From Desulfovibrio ferrophilus (GTDB lineage: Bacteria; Desulfobacterota; Desulfovibrionia; Desulfovibrionales; Desulfovibrionaceae): a DNA stretch of 64,000 bases. The notes under the pieces were generated by a model. It was not told the origin of the DNA. It worked only from the letters and a program-made list of their open reading frames with translations, and made no database searches. Numbering within the stretch: position 1 is the stretch's first letter; every line of letters begins with the position of its first letter. The DNA is taken from the NCBI RefSeq assembly GCF_003966735.1, contig NZ_AP017378.1:853501-917500 (forward strand), in the 5' to 3' direction. Both the position numbers and the translations under genes were made by a program. This document shows, one piece after another, positions 1 to 8,627 of the stretch.

Positions 1-345
1 TTTACCTTCGATGTGGATCAGTGCTGTGGAATGCCCCAACCAGGTCACGCCCAGATCACCGGAAGATTCAAGGGCAGCAAGATTTAGTGTTTGAACTGGT
101 GGTGCTGATTTGGGAAACCTCTGCTCATCACCACAGAGATAGGCACGGGTCATACCAAACAGATTGTCCATGATATTTATCTGGATTTTATTGATATTGT
201 GGAATTTTCCATCGTTGAATTGCGGTGAGGCTTTTATTTTCATCGAGAATGGGTCCTTGTTTTCAGTGCGTTCCGCCCCGCAAGACATGATTCCGACGAT
301 CAGGATGCATACTGCGCAGAAGGCTCGAAATGGCTTAGCTTGCAT
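1..345 (-). CDS. MBL-fold metallo-hydrolase lipoprotein, N-terminal part (runs off the window)
   Basis: The reverse strand is open from an ATG at 343-345 to the window edge, giving 115 residues with no stop. The start is a lipoprotein-type signal (basic MQAKPFR, hydrophobic stretch, then IMSCG with a plausible lipobox cysteine at residue 22). Near the window edge comes VTWLGHSTALIHIEG, the opening beta-strand motif of the UlaG / NAPE-PLD-like metallo-beta-lactamase fold; the HxHxDH metal site would lie beyond the window. It is divergent from the TetR gene at 484 and separated from it by two matched inverted repeats, so TetR control is likely. The substrate cannot be predicted. The family call is fairly sure although only the N-terminus is visible. 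Confidence 0.75.
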   Translation of the reverse strand, partial: MQAKPFRAFCAVCILIVGIMSCGAERTENKDPFSMKIKASPQFNDGKFHNINKIQINIMDNLFGMTRAYLCGDEQRFPKSAPPVQTLNLAALESSGDLGVTWLGHSTALIHIEGK

Positions 346-384
346 GGATTGTCTTGTAGAATTGCTGGTTTAATGTTTTTTAGT

Positions 385-407
385 GTAAACTACACTGTGC
401 AGTTTAC
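385..407. promoter_or_regulatory. Putative TetR operator 1
   Basis: A 23-bp inverted repeat, GTAAACT-N9-AGTTTAC, lies between the divergent lipoprotein and TetR genes. Arm sequence and spacing match a second element 40 bp away. It is closer to the lipoprotein start, so it would most directly control that gene. Confidence 0.6.
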
Positions 408-424
408 CTGTTGACTCTACGAAA

Positions 425-447
425 GTAAACTGTAGAGTGTAGTTTTT
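425..447. promoter_or_regulatory. Putative TetR operator 2 overlapping the tetR promoter
   Basis: The second copy has the same core, AAACT-N9-AGTTT (427-445), with its centre exactly 40 bp (about four helical turns) from operator 1. It overlaps a plausible -10 (TAGAGT, 433-438) placed 16 bp after TTGACT (411-416), which suggests autoregulation of the TetR gene. Confidence 0.6.
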
Positions 448-483
448 AGGGATTGATTTCGACAGAGAAAGGAAGGGGGAACG

Positions 484-1092
484 ATGACTTTACCGCGAAA
501 GTTGCGAAAGGATAAACGCGAGGCGATAGTCACTGCTGCGGCTGCTGAGGTTCTGGAACGGGGGTATCAGGGCAGCAGCATGGACCGGATCGCCCAGCGG
601 GCGAAGGTTTCCAAGCGTACGGTGTATAATCATTTTGGAAGTAAGGACGTGTTGTTTCGGACCGTGATTGGTGAGCACTGGGAGCAGGCTCAACAGGCTA
701 TTGCTGTGGATTATGATCCGACTATCTCTCTGCGTGTCCAATTGCTTGAACTCGGACGGCGGGAGGCAGGGCTTTTGATGGATACGGAGTTCATGGGGCT
801 GACCAGAGCCGTATTGTCTGAATGCATCCGCTCGCCTGAGTGGGCGGAGACCATGTTTACGGATATGAAGAAAGTGGAATCTGGCATCCATATCTTGCTT
901 TCGCAGATGGTGGCAGATGGAAAGCTGGATATTGCGGATATTGATTTTGCTGCACATCAATATTTGGGCATGATCAAGGGTTTTTTGTTCTGGCCACGGA
1001 TTATTGGTTGGAATCCTGATCCTGGTCCAGAGGAATGCGAGCGGGTGGTTGCGGCCGCTGTGGACATGTTTATCGCCTATTATCGGAGTTAG
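484..1092 (+). CDS. TetR/AcrR family transcriptional regulator
   Basis: A 202-residue protein with the TetR N-terminal helix-turn-helix: residues 12-60 contain AIVTAAAAEVLERGYQG, then MDRIAQRAKVSKRTVYNHF, the hallmark recognition helix with the YNHFGSK end. The C-terminal half is helical and variable, as expected for the ligand-binding and dimerisation domain; it resembles the AefR-type C-terminus. The start ATG at 484 follows a purine-rich Shine-Dalgarno (AAAGGAAGGGGG). It is divergent from the MBL lipoprotein, with two operators in between, so it probably represses that gene and itself. The ligand is unknown. Confidence 0.93.
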   Translation: MTLPRKLRKDKREAIVTAAAAEVLERGYQGSSMDRIAQRAKVSKRTVYNHFGSKDVLFRTVIGEHWEQAQQAIAVDYDPTISLRVQLLELGRREAGLLMDTEFMGLTRAVLSECIRSPEWAETMFTDMKKVESGIHILLSQMVADGKLDIADIDFAAHQYLGMIKGFLFWPRIIGWNPDPGPEECERVVAAAVDMFIAYYRS

Positions 1093-1276
1093 GCTCTGCA
1101 ATAAAAGTCTAGGATATGAGGTACTCAAAGGGACGTTGACTGCTGTGCTGCTTATTACCCTCGTATATGGAAGTCCATCCCACGGTTCAAAATGCCTTGA
1201 CGTGAGGCTGGACGGGTTCGAGTTGGCATGGAGAGGTTTGGCTTGCGCACCGTGGGGTAATTTATCGATTTTTTTT

Positions 1277-1549
1277 TTACAGTTTGCTGACTTTTTTCCC
1301 CGAGTAGTTGAAGGCATTTTTGATCATTTTCCAATTCGTTCCCTTATCAATCCCAATGCGACTGCCGCACGGACAGTCGATGGCACCGTCCTGCTCCCGG
1401 GCATCAAGCATTTTCGTGATGCGCGCCTTGTGACAGCGCAGGACTTCGCCTTTGCCAAGTTTGTTGTACTTCCAGAGTTTGGTCTTGCAGTTTGCGCAGC
1501 GGATAGTGAGCATGTCTGGGGTTGTATCCAAGGGCGACGGGACGTGCAA
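1277..1549 (-). CDS. Small cysteine-rich, probably zinc-binding protein of unknown function
   Basis: A basic protein of 90 residues from a TTG at 1549 (AAAGGAG lies about 15 nt upstream), or 78 residues from an ATG at 1513, where no ribosome site is seen. The core reads MLTIRCANCKTKLWKYNKLG, and four cysteines in two pairs (CANC; a single C in RCHKAR and CPC further on) suggest a zinc ribbon. Lysine and arginine are abundant, consistent with nucleic-acid binding. I do not recognise a named family; it superficially resembles Com-like translational regulators. It stands alone, converging on the TetR gene. Confidence 0.65.
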   Translation of the reverse strand: MHVPSPLDTTPDMLTIRCANCKTKLWKYNKLGKGEVLRCHKARITKMLDAREQDGAIDCPCGSRIGIDKGTNWKMIKNAFNYSGKKVSKL

Positions 1550-1668
1550 CTGCCGTGAACTCTGCTCCTTTCAACCTTGGCGTCTATTGCTATTGTTTGC
1601 TTTTTTCATATAAATTATGCATGAACCTGCAATAATTGTGGTTGGGTGACATTATACAGGGAGACCAT

Positions 1669-3873
1669 GTGCTTCAACGCCTGAGCGAAATCAAAGATGA
1701 TCTGCTGACTCCATCGATCCTGCTGCCCTCAATGGCGCAGGGCCTGATTATCGGCATCATGTTGGTGATCATCGAATCGTCCTTTGCCAATATGATCTTT
1801 GCCGGTTCTTTATCGAATTTCTCGGCGCAGGCCACGGGATTGCTGATCTTTGGGGCCATGATGATGACCCTGGTCACGGGGGTGACGAGTTCCTTCAAAG
1901 GCGTGGTTACTCTTCCACAGGATATACCGGCAGCTATTTTCGTCGGGATTGCTTCCACCCTTATGATCACCATGGGCTCACAGGAATCCCAAGAGCAGTT
2001 CTCCACCCTTGTCGTTCTGATGATGCTGTCCGGTGTATTTACCGGGCTGTGCTTTTTCGTGATGGGTTTGTTCAAGCTTTCGAATCTGGTGCGTTTTCTG
2101 CCATTCCCTGTTGTGGGCGGCTTCTTGGCGGGCTGTGGGCTTTTGCTCTGTCTTGGTGGCCTCGGCGTGATGACGGGCGTTTCGCCCGGGCTTGAGACTC
2201 TGGAGTCATACGCTCAGGGCCAGGTCTTTTATAAATGGCTGCTGGGAGTGGGGTTTGCTCTGGGGCTGTTTGCATTGCTCAAGCTGCGCCCTCATTTCTT
2301 GATCCTGCCTGGGGCACTGGTGCTTGGAATTGGTGCGTTTTTCTTGGGACTGGCGGTCCTTGGGATTGATGCGAGTACTGCCCGTCAGGGTGGTTGGCTA
2401 GTTGGCTCGCTCCCTTCGGGAGGACTGTGGCCAGCCTTTACGCCGGACGATTTTGCCTATGTGGATTGGGGCGTTGTCCTGACCCAATTACCCAATGTGA
2501 TGATAGTTGCCCTGCTGGCCACTATTGCCTTGTTACTGAACATGGGGGGCATCGAGTTGGGGGCTCGTGCGGATCTCGATATGGACAAGGAATTGTTCTC
2601 AGGGGCTGCTGCAAATCTCTTGGGTGGCCTGGGAGGAGGGTTTGCCGGGTACGCGGCCTTATCCCTGAGCCTTCTGTCACACCGAACCGGTGTTGGCAGC
2701 AGGCTGGTGTCCATCTTCGGGGCACTGGTCTGCCTGATGGTTGTCTTCGTGGGGGCTGAGGTCCTGACTTTTTTCCCAAAGCCCATTCTGGGGAGCCTGC
2801 TCTTTTTGCTGGGGTTGTTCTTTTTTGATGATTGGATCTTCTCGGGTTGGAAAAAACTCACGGTTGTGGATTTCGGCATTGTGGTGGCCATCATCGCCGC
2901 CATTGCCTGGTTTGGATTCCTTGAAGGTGTTGGACTCGGGCTGTTGCTGGCGATTTTCATCTTCATTTTCCGTTTCAGCCGTGTCTCTGTCATTCGCAAG
3001 GAACTGACCGGAGCAGATGTGTCCAGTCAGGTGGAACGGCCTGTGGCAGCGCGCATTCTGCTCGGGCAACATGCGGATGAGATTCGGGTGATCATGCTGG
3101 ACGGCTATGTCTTTTTCGGTTCCGCCTGTTTTCTTGCTCAGCGTGTGGGAGCCTTGCTGAAAGCGGATCATTCTCCTCGGTTCATTGTTATTGATATGGG
3201 TGCCATCGACGGATTTGATATCTCGGCAGTGAACAACTTCTTGCGAATTGCGCAGCAGGCTCAGAATGGGAACGTCAAACTTCTGATGAGCCGTGTCCCG
3301 GATCGTTTATGGGAGCTGTTCAAGCGTAATTCAACCCCTGATGTTCTTGATGGCGTCAGTCTTCATAATCATCTGGAGTTGGCTCTTGAACGCTGTGAAA
3401 ACGAAATTTTGCAGCGCGAATGCGACGCCATGAACCGAACGGGTGACAGTGATCGACTTTTTCATCAGGCTTATGATGAGCTTGATTCACACCTCCAGAG
3501 CATGGAGCGCTTCGAGGCTGTTTTGGAGAGTGTCCAGCATTTTGCCCACGAAGAAAAGGTGTCGCAGGGAAGTACCATTGTGAAGGTGGGGCAATCCCTG
3601 AATGGTGTGTATCTCGTGGTTTGGGGCACGGTTGGGGAATATATGGAGCAGGATGAACAAGAGATTCGTTTGCGCCTTGTCGGGCGTGGAAATGTAGTTG
3701 TTCCGCAAGGCATTCTTTCTGACAGGGTCTCTGCTGTCACAGTTCGAGCCGATGAAAATTGCGTCTTGGCATTCATCCCTCGGGATGCCATGGAAAAGTT
3801 TGCCCAGCGCGAGCCAGCGCAGGCACTGCGATTGTACGAATTGCTACTGTCCATGGCCACGAGCACCTATTGA
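1669..3873 (+). CDS. SulP-family anion transporter with STAS and cyclic-nucleotide-binding domains
   Basis: Residues 1-430 form a SulP-type membrane domain of many hydrophobic helices. Residues about 465-560 are a STAS domain (VIMLDGYVFFGSACF, then FIVIDMGAIDGFDISA). Residues about 607-734 look like a cNMP-binding beta-roll (GSTIVKVGQSLNGVYLVVWG and the region after it). The GTG at 1669 is preferred because AGGGAG sits five bases upstream; an upstream TTG at 1636 is open but has no such site. SulP proteins move sulfate, bicarbonate or related anions. The cNMP domain suggests gating by cAMP or c-di-GMP-type signals, which fits the two adenylate cyclases elsewhere in this window. The transported ion cannot be read from sequence. 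Confidence 0.9.
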   Translation: MLQRLSEIKDDLLTPSILLPSMAQGLIIGIMLVIIESSFANMIFAGSLSNFSAQATGLLIFGAMMMTLVTGVTSSFKGVVTLPQDIPAAIFVGIASTLMITMGSQESQEQFSTLVVLMMLSGVFTGLCFFVMGLFKLSNLVRFLPFPVVGGFLAGCGLLLCLGGLGVMTGVSPGLETLESYAQGQVFYKWLLGVGFALGLFALLKLRPHFLILPGALVLGIGAFFLGLAVLGIDASTARQGGWLVGSLPSGGLWPAFTPDDFAYVDWGVVLTQLPNVMIVALLATIALLLNMGGIELGARADLDMDKELFSGAAANLLGGLGGGFAGYAALSLSLLSHRTGVGSRLVSIFGALVCLMVVFVGAEVLTFFPKPILGSLLFLLGLFFFDDWIFSGWKKLTVVDFGIVVAIIAAIAWFGFLEGVGLGLLLAIFIFIFRFSRVSVIRKELTGADVSSQVERPVAARILLGQHADEIRVIMLDGYVFFGSACFLAQRVGALLKADHSPRFIVIDMGAIDGFDISAVNNFLRIAQQAQNGNVKLLMSRVPDRLWELFKRNSTPDVLDGVSLHNHLELALERCENEILQRECDAMNRTGDSDRLFHQAYDELDSHLQSMERFEAVLESVQHFAHEEKVSQGSTIVKVGQSLNGVYLVVWGTVGEYMEQDEQEIRLRLVGRGNVVVPQGILSDRVSAVTVRADENCVLAFIPRDAMEKFAQREPAQALRLYELLLSMATSTY

Positions 3874-3948
3874 TTGTTTCTCACTTTACAATCCGGCGCC
3901 TCAGGGGCTAAATGACCCTCTTCATTTTACCCTTGGAGGAGGCTTATT

Positions 3949-4716
3949 TTGTTCACGCACGCCATTGTTCGCATTCCCTGCGAGAATTTTGCCCAAGGCC
4001 TGACGACCTCCGGCCATCTCGGAGCTGCCGATTATTCCCTGATGCTTAAACAACATGAAGCTTACTGCGACGCCCTGCGTTCACTTGGTTTGACCGTTGA
4101 TGTGCTGGAAGCCCAGGCTTCCTACCCGGATGCGCATTTCGTGGAGGACACGGCCGTTGTCATCGACGAAATTGCAGTAATCACCAATCCGGGAGCACCT
4201 TCTCGAAGCGGTGAACAGGTCAGTATCGAACCCGCATTGGCCAAGTACAAGGCTGTTGCCCGTATCGAGGCACCGGGAACCATGGATGGTGGTGATGTCC
4301 TGCTCGTGGGTAAGCAGTTCTTCGTGGGACAGTCTGAGCGAACCAATGCGGAGGGTTTCAAGCAGTTTGCCCGTATTGTGGCCGAACATGGCTACCAGGC
4401 TGTTTCCGTGCCGGTTGGGGAAGGCTTGCACTTCAAGTCCGGAGTGAACCATATCGGTAGCAATCGTCTTTTGGTGACACCTGATTTTGCTCAGTGTGAA
4501 GCCCTGGAAGGATACGAGATTTTTGTCACCCCCGAGGGCGAGGAGTATGCAGCCAATGCCTTGCTCATCAATGACACCCTCATTACTCCTGCCGGTTTTC
4601 CCGGAGTCCGTGCCGTACTCGATGCAACCGGTTTGGATGTGATCGAGTTGGACATGAGCGAGACCCGCAAGATGGATGGCGCCCTGACTTGTCTTTCTCT
4701 GAGGTTTTCCGCTTAA
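3949..4716 (+). CDS. N(G),N(G)-dimethylarginine dimethylaminohydrolase (DDAH / amidinotransferase fold)
   Basis: A 255-residue protein that hydrolyses methylated arginine (or a related guanidino compound) to citrulline plus an amine in the cytoplasm. Family motifs are intact: FVEDTAVV at 64-71, GTMDGGDVL at 110-118, VGQSERTN at 126-133, GLHFKSGV at 159-166 with catalytic His161, and KMDGALTCLSLRF with nucleophile Cys248 close to the C-terminus. Length is typical. It starts at TTG 3949, six to seven bases after a strong GGAGGAGG. Arginine deiminase is the closest alternative, but those enzymes are much longer. Confidence 0.92.
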   Translation: MFTHAIVRIPCENFAQGLTTSGHLGAADYSLMLKQHEAYCDALRSLGLTVDVLEAQASYPDAHFVEDTAVVIDEIAVITNPGAPSRSGEQVSIEPALAKYKAVARIEAPGTMDGGDVLLVGKQFFVGQSERTNAEGFKQFARIVAEHGYQAVSVPVGEGLHFKSGVNHIGSNRLLVTPDFAQCEALEGYEIFVTPEGEEYAANALLINDTLITPAGFPGVRAVLDATGLDVIELDMSETRKMDGALTCLSLRFSA

Positions 4717-4810
4717 ACCATTATCTATTATCCATAAATGCCAATGTTTCCTTGTCGCCACGTGTGGCGCAGGATATGGCGTTTGGATTGATGCCAGAGG
4801 AGGTGCACAG

Positions 4811-4975
4811 ATGAATGCGCTCAAAGACAGGTACAAAAGGGTTGCAGTGGAAGTTCACTGCCCGATCCACAAGATCACCAAGGTGATCTACCTTCCCGAG
4901 GAAGAGATGCCTAAGTGCCCCAAGTGCAAGAAGCTCATGATCATCAAGGAAGTACTTTCCGAAGGCAAATATTAA
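4811..4975 (+). CDS. Small CxxC protein (54 aa), function unknown
   Basis: This short gene encodes 54 residues: MNALKDRYKRVAVEVHCPIH, then a charged middle and PKCPKCKKLMIIKEVL. One C-P-I-H pair and one C-P-K-C pair could form a zinc site. The ribosome-binding site is very strong (AGAGGAGG, seven bases before ATG). A perfect GC-rich hairpin follows the stop codon immediately. It has no recognisable family. It sits between the DDAH gene and the ABC transporter and is probably monocistronic. Confidence 0.7.
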   Translation: MNALKDRYKRVAVEVHCPIHKITKVIYLPEEEMPKCPKCKKLMIIKEVLSEGKY

Positions 4976-4986
4976 CGTGCTGGCCC

Positions 4987-5012
4987 AGGCGCGCCTCTGG
5001 CGCGCCTTTGTT
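4987..5012 (+). terminator. Intrinsic terminator after the small CxxC gene
   Basis: A perfect 9-bp stem AGGCGCGCC / GGCGCGCCT with a TCT loop (4987-5007), followed by a short T-rich run. It separates the small gene from the binding-protein gene. Confidence 0.7.
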
Positions 5013-5042
5013 ATTCACCTGAATTTTATGAGGAGTTGTTCC

Positions 5043-5864
5043 ATGAACATCGCCAGAAAACTGATGCTTGCCGCTTTCTTTGTTGCGGTTTTGGCATCCC
5101 AGGCCTTTACAGCAGACTTCGAGCTGGCCAAGAAATCCACTCTCGAGACCATCATGCAGCGCGGTGAACTGCGCATCGGTACCGATCCGGGCTATCCCCC
5201 GTTCGAGATGACCGATAAAAAGGGCAATGTCGTTGGCTTCGACATTGACCTCGCCAAGGAAATGGCAAAGGCCATGGGCGTCAAGTTGAATATTGTCAGC
5301 ACCGACTACGATGGCATCATCCCCGCCTTGCGCGCCGACAAATTCGATATTGTTGCTTCGGGCATGACCCTGACTCAGGAGCGCAACCTCCAGATCAACT
5401 TCGCCGATCCCTACATCGTGGTGGGGCAGGCCATCATCCTGAATAAGAAGCACGAAGGAAAGATCAAGTCCTACAAAGACTTGAATGATCCCAAATACAC
5501 TGTTGCTTCCCGTTTGGGGACGACCGGTGAAATCGCTACCAAGCGCATGATTTCCAAGGCCATCTACAAATCTTTCGACAAGGAAGCCGACGGCGCCCTG
5601 GACGTGGTGAACGGCCAGGCTGATGCCTTTGTCTACGACCTGCCTTTCCTGGTCGTCTTCATGGCTCAGCAGGGCGGCAAGAATGTCGTGCTGCTGGACA
5701 AGCCCTTCACTTACGAGCCTCTTGCCTGGGGCATCAAGAAGGGTGATCCGGACTTCCTGAACTTCTTGAATAACTTCATGAAACAGATCAAGGCCGATGG
5801 TCGCTATGACCGGATCTACAACAAGTGGATCAAGAGCACCGGCTGGATCAAGAATACGCAATAA
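5043..5864 (+). CDS. Polar amino-acid ABC transporter, periplasmic binding protein
   Basis: A 273-residue SBP_bac_3 protein. The signal peptide is MNIARKLMLAAFFVAVLASQ with a probable cleavage site just after AFTA. The mature part begins LETIMQRGELRIGTDPGYPP, followed by VVGFDIDLAKEMAKAMG and FDIVASGMTLTQERN, the standard family-3 motifs. The start at 5043 is fixed by AGGAG upstream and by the signal peptide; the reading frame is open further upstream without a ribosome site. It precedes a matching permease and ATPase, so it delivers a polar amino acid to that complex. The ligand (glutamine, glutamate, arginine or other) is not predictable. Confidence 0.93.
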   Translation: MNIARKLMLAAFFVAVLASQAFTADFELAKKSTLETIMQRGELRIGTDPGYPPFEMTDKKGNVVGFDIDLAKEMAKAMGVKLNIVSTDYDGIIPALRADKFDIVASGMTLTQERNLQINFADPYIVVGQAIILNKKHEGKIKSYKDLNDPKYTVASRLGTTGEIATKRMISKAIYKSFDKEADGALDVVNGQADAFVYDLPFLVVFMAQQGGKNVVLLDKPFTYEPLAWGIKKGDPDFLNFLNNFMKQIKADGRYDRIYNKWIKSTGWIKNTQ

Positions 5865-5891
5865 CAGCGTGTTAGCCTGATTGAGTTTGCG

Positions 5892-5928
5892 AGGCGCCCC
5901 GTCCTTCTCTGTGGGGGATGGGGCGCCT
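5892..5928 (+). promoter_or_regulatory. GC-rich intercistronic hairpin
   Basis: AGGCGCCCC (5892-5900) pairs perfectly with GGGGCGCCT (5920-5928) in the 94-nt gap between binding protein and permease genes. There is no T-run. Such structures commonly protect the upstream mRNA or reduce read-through, so that binding protein is made in excess of permease. Confidence 0.55.
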
Positions 5929-5958
5929 GTTCGCGCCGTTATTTCAAGGAGTTCAAAG

Positions 5959-6963
5959 ATGTCATTGTATCCCGGCCTGGATCGGCCCAGGGGACCTTTA
6001 TATAACAAGATATGGTTTGGCGTTTTCGCCGCTATGGTGGTTTTGACGCTCGTCGGCATCTATGGAGCCACGCAGTATGTGGACTACGTCTGGCGCTGGA
6101 ATCGTGTCCCCCAATATTTTTTCTATCAGGAATTCGTACAGATCCAGGCGGAAATCGAGGGTGAAGTTTTGTCTCTGGATGACCAGGGCAAGCAGACCCA
6201 GGTTGTTGTCACTGGCCCGGATGGCGAGGAAGCCTATCTGGTGCCTACGGATGGGCTGCGTGTCTCCGAGGGCGATTTTATCTATTCCGGAGATGTGCTT
6301 GGGGCCAGTAAACAGTGGAAGGTCGGCCTGTTCCTGAAAGGATTGTGGATGACCTTGAAGGTCAGCTTCATTGCCATTTTCCTGGGGATGGCCGTTGGGC
6401 TCCTGACTGGTCTGGCCCGCATCTCGGATAATCCGGCTTTCAAGTGGAGTGCCATTACCTATATCGAATTGGTGCGTGGTTCTCCGCTGCTGGTGCAGCT
6501 CATGGTCTGGTACTACGTTATCGGTACTTTGGTGAATCAGGTGCTGGCCAATACGGGGATCCCCCAGGTCGAGAATTTCTGGTATGGCGTGGTCGGACTT
6601 GCAGTGTTCACCGGTGCCTATACCGCAGAAATTGTTCGAGCGGGTATTCAGAGCATCAATGTGGGACAGATGGAAGCGGCGCGTTCGCTGGGCATGAGCT
6701 ATGCCGAGTCCATGCGCAAGGTCATCATGCCTCAGGCTCTGAAACGTATCCTGCCTGCCTTGGCGGGTCAGTTTATCAGCTTGATCAAGGATTCGTCCTT
6801 GCTGGGGGTTATTGCCATCCGCGAGCTGACCAAGATTACACGCGAGGTGGCCAGCGCCTCGCTCATGAACTACGAGATGTGGTTGCTCTGTGCCCTGTTG
6901 TATCTGGTGCTGACTTTTACCCTCTCCGTGTTTGTGCAGTCCCTGGAACGCAAGGCGGTGTAG
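5959..6963 (+). CDS. Polar amino-acid ABC transporter, permease
   Basis: A 334-residue inner-membrane protein. The C-terminal 220 residues are a HisM/GlnP-type permease with the EAA loop [20 protein letters not shown], the docking site for the ATPase. The first 110 residues are unusual: a transmembrane helix (about 20-40), then an extracytoplasmic segment including [20 protein letters not shown], before the usual first helix. The start ATG at 5959 follows AAGGAG. Only one permease gene is present, so the complex is probably a homodimer. It lies directly upstream of the ATPase gene. Confidence 0.92.
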   Translation: MSLYPGLDRPRGPLYNKIWFGVFAAMVVLTLVGIYGATQYVDYVWRWNRVPQYFFYQEFVQIQAEIEGEVLSLDDQGKQTQVVVTGPDGEEAYLVPTDGLRVSEGDFIYSGDVLGASKQWKVGLFLKGLWMTLKVSFIAIFLGMAVGLLTGLARISDNPAFKWSAITYIELVRGSPLLVQLMVWYYVIGTLVNQVLANTGIPQVENFWYGVVGLAVFTGAYTAEIVRAGIQSINVGQMEAARSLGMSYAESMRKVIMPQALKRILPALAGQFISLIKDSSLLGVIAIRELTKITREVASASLMNYEMWLLCALLYLVLTFTLSVFVQSLERKAV

Positions 6964-6964
6964 G

Positions 6965-7696
6965 ATGATAGTCGCAAAGGATGTCTGCAAGTACTTCTAC
7001 GTTCCCGAGAAACTCGTTGCTTTGGACAAGGTCTCCCTTGAGGTGACTGAAGGCGAGGTTGTCGTTGTCATTGGTCCCTCCGGCTCGGGCAAATCTACCT
7101 TCCTGCGCTGTTTGAATCGTCTGGAATTCGCGGATGAAGGTGAGATCAGTATCGATGGCACCAGTGTCTTGTCTCCGCACAGTGATATCAACAGCGTCCG
7201 TGCCGAGGCCGGAATGGTCTTTCAGGGTTTTAACCTGTTTCCGCACAAGACAGTGCTTCAGAATCTGACCATGGCCCAAATGACCGTTCGCAAACGGTCC
7301 AAAAAAGAGGCCGAAGCCAAAGGGATGGCCCTGTTGGAAAAGGTTGGAATCAAAGAGAAGTGGAATGTGTACCCGGATCAGTTGTCCGGTGGTCAACAGC
7401 AGCGTGTGGCCATTGCCCGCGCCCTGGCCATGGACCCCAAGGTGATGCTTTTTGATGAACCCACCAGCGCTCTCGATCCTGAAATGGTGGGTGAGGTGCT
7501 GGATGTCATGAAGGACCTGGCTCAAGCGGGCATGACCATGGTCGTGGTGACTCACGAGATGGGGTTTGCCCGAGAAGTGGCCGATCGTGTTGTATTTATG
7601 GATCAGGGACGGGTGCTCGAGGTGGGAACGCCAGAGCATTTCTTCGTCAACCCGGAACATGAACGCACAAAACTCTTCCTGAGTCAGATCCTCTAG
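6965..7696 (+). CDS. Polar amino-acid ABC transporter, ATP-binding protein (GlnQ type)
   Basis: A 243-residue ABC ATPase with Walker [10 protein letters not shown] at 37-45, signature [15 protein letters not shown], Walker [14 protein letters not shown] and the switch histidine in [10 protein letters not shown]. Length and motifs are those of GlnQ/HisP. The ATG lies one base after the permease stop, so translation is probably coupled. It supplies energy for the transporter formed with the two preceding genes. Confidence 0.95.
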   Translation: MIVAKDVCKYFYVPEKLVALDKVSLEVTEGEVVVVIGPSGSGKSTFLRCLNRLEFADEGEISIDGTSVLSPHSDINSVRAEAGMVFQGFNLFPHKTVLQNLTMAQMTVRKRSKKEAEAKGMALLEKVGIKEKWNVYPDQLSGGQQQRVAIARALAMDPKVMLFDEPTSALDPEMVGEVLDVMKDLAQAGMTMVVVTHEMGFAREVADRVVFMDQGRVLEVGTPEHFFVNPEHERTKLFLSQIL

Positions 7697-7725
7697 TTGC
7701 TTTGCCAGATCAAGGGCTTAAAATT

Positions 7726-7760
7726 AACAAGGCCGCTCGATTATGAGCGGTCTTGTTTTG
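7726..7760 (+). terminator. Intrinsic terminator of the amino-acid transporter operon
   Basis: A 13-bp stem (AACAAGGCCGCTC / GAGCGGTCTTGTT, one mismatch) with a GATTAT loop, followed by TTG. It lies 30 bp after the ATPase stop. Confidence 0.85.
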
Positions 7761-7784
7761 TCTGTTTTTCACAAGCGACGAGTG

Positions 7785-8147
7785 CTAAACACCTTGGCCT
7801 GACCAGGGGGCCAGGTTTCGGGCATAGAAATGTTGTTCGAGTTCCTGAATGGTTTTGGCGACGGGTTTGTTCAATTGGATACCGCAGATGTTGCTTTGGA
7901 CCCAGGCGATGGTTCCTGATGCGCCCCCAATCAGACAATTCAGCCCTTTTGGGCAGCTCCGCAACTGAATGGCATCTCCCGGGAGTGGTGATGCCCCGGG
8001 GCTTGAGGGGAAAAGTTCCATATTCAGCCCGCATTGGCAGACATTGGTGATGCTGCCGTAGAGCATGTAGGTGTCGTTGACCAGCAAGGTGGCGAAATCT
8101 ACAGCTTGGATAGCGAGGCGTTTGGTGGTTCGTTTGTCGTCGGTCAT
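7785..8147 (-). CDS. PilZ-domain-like protein
   Basis: A 120-residue single-domain protein. The N-terminus has a basic KRTTKR segment in the position of the RxxxR c-di-GMP motif. It is followed by a beta-rich core with GSITNVCQCGLNMELFP, resembling the (D/N)xSxxG segment of PilZ, and GTIAWVQSNICGIQL late in the fold. The key serine appears to be replaced by cysteine, so nucleotide binding is uncertain. If functional, it would be a cytosolic c-di-GMP effector for the GGDEF proteins in this window. It converges with the transporter operon and is divergent from the small ORF at 8318. Confidence 0.6.
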   Translation of the reverse strand: MTDDKRTTKRLAIQAVDFATLLVNDTYMLYGSITNVCQCGLNMELFPSSPGASPLPGDAIQLRSCPKGLNCLIGGASGTIAWVQSNICGIQLNKPVAKTIQELEQHFYARNLAPWSGQGV

Positions 8148-8222
8148 CGATCATTTGCTCCTGTGAGCCGTTATAAAATTACCACCTCGAACTATACATC
8201 CTCCGTTAAAATTGGGTCAACG

Positions 8223-8242
8223 CCCCCGATAAAAATCGGGGG
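8223..8242. repeat. Perfect hairpin in the divergent intergenic region
   Basis: CCCCCGAT-AAAA-ATCGGGGG, an 8-bp perfect stem, sits between the PilZ gene and the small ORF at 8318, with a further CCCCC just after. No T-run follows on either strand. It could be an operator, a REP-like relic or an mRNA leader structure. Confidence 0.45.
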
Positions 8243-8317
8243 ATTCCCCCATGCACATAGAGGTGTTGTTTGCCGTGCGTTTGGGGATAGTGTAAAGTGG
8301 TACTTAAGAGGTTGATT

Positions 8318-8569
8318 ATGGCGTTCGAAACTCGCAGCATAGGGGAGTTGAGTCTTGATACGGGACTGGCGATCATTCGCCACAGCGTGGAGGAGGCTGA
8401 ACAATTGCTCCGTTCTGATCGGGTGATCACCAATTGGAAAAGCCAGCTTCAGGGAAGACAGCTTGCTGAATCGGCCTCCAACCCCGATTATGGAGATCCG
8501 CACCCTACGCCCGGGGCGGCCAAAGTCCCTGAAATTGTTCAAGGTGCATTTCTTAAAAGTAGAATTTGA
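8318..8569 (+). CDS. Hypothetical protein, 83 aa
   Basis: The ATG at 8318 follows AAGAGGTTG. The protein starts MAFETRSIGELSLDTGLAI, has an amphipathic helical middle (HSVEEAEQLLRSDRVITNW) and a proline-rich tail. No family is recognised. It has its own strong terminator, which argues that the region is transcribed. The opposite strand is also open here, so the call is only moderately secure. Confidence 0.5.
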   Translation: MAFETRSIGELSLDTGLAIIRHSVEEAEQLLRSDRVITNWKSQLQGRQLAESASNPDYGDPHPTPGAAKVPEIVQGAFLKSRI

Positions 8570-8585
8570 GACCACGGGTCGTTAT

Positions 8586-8615
8586 GGCCCACTCCTTCGG
8601 GAGTGGGCCTTTTTT
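8586..8615 (+). terminator. Intrinsic terminator after the 83-aa ORF
   Basis: A perfect 10-bp stem GGCCCACTCC / GGAGTGGGCC with a stable TTCG tetraloop and six T's. It lies between two converging genes. Confidence 0.92.
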
Positions 8616-8627
8616 ATGCGGGGAACT

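Noticed and set aside
164-373. Forward 69-codon frame at the window start
   Set aside because: It is the complement of the MBL lipoprotein, whose signal peptide and fold motif are clear.
490-1317. Long reverse frame (275 codons) across the TetR gene
   Set aside because: It is the complement of a well-supported regulator, has no ribosome site and an unlikely amino-acid composition.
1004-1558. Forward frame of 184 codons overlapping the TetR end and the small zinc protein
   Set aside because: It overlaps two better genes and shows no domain.
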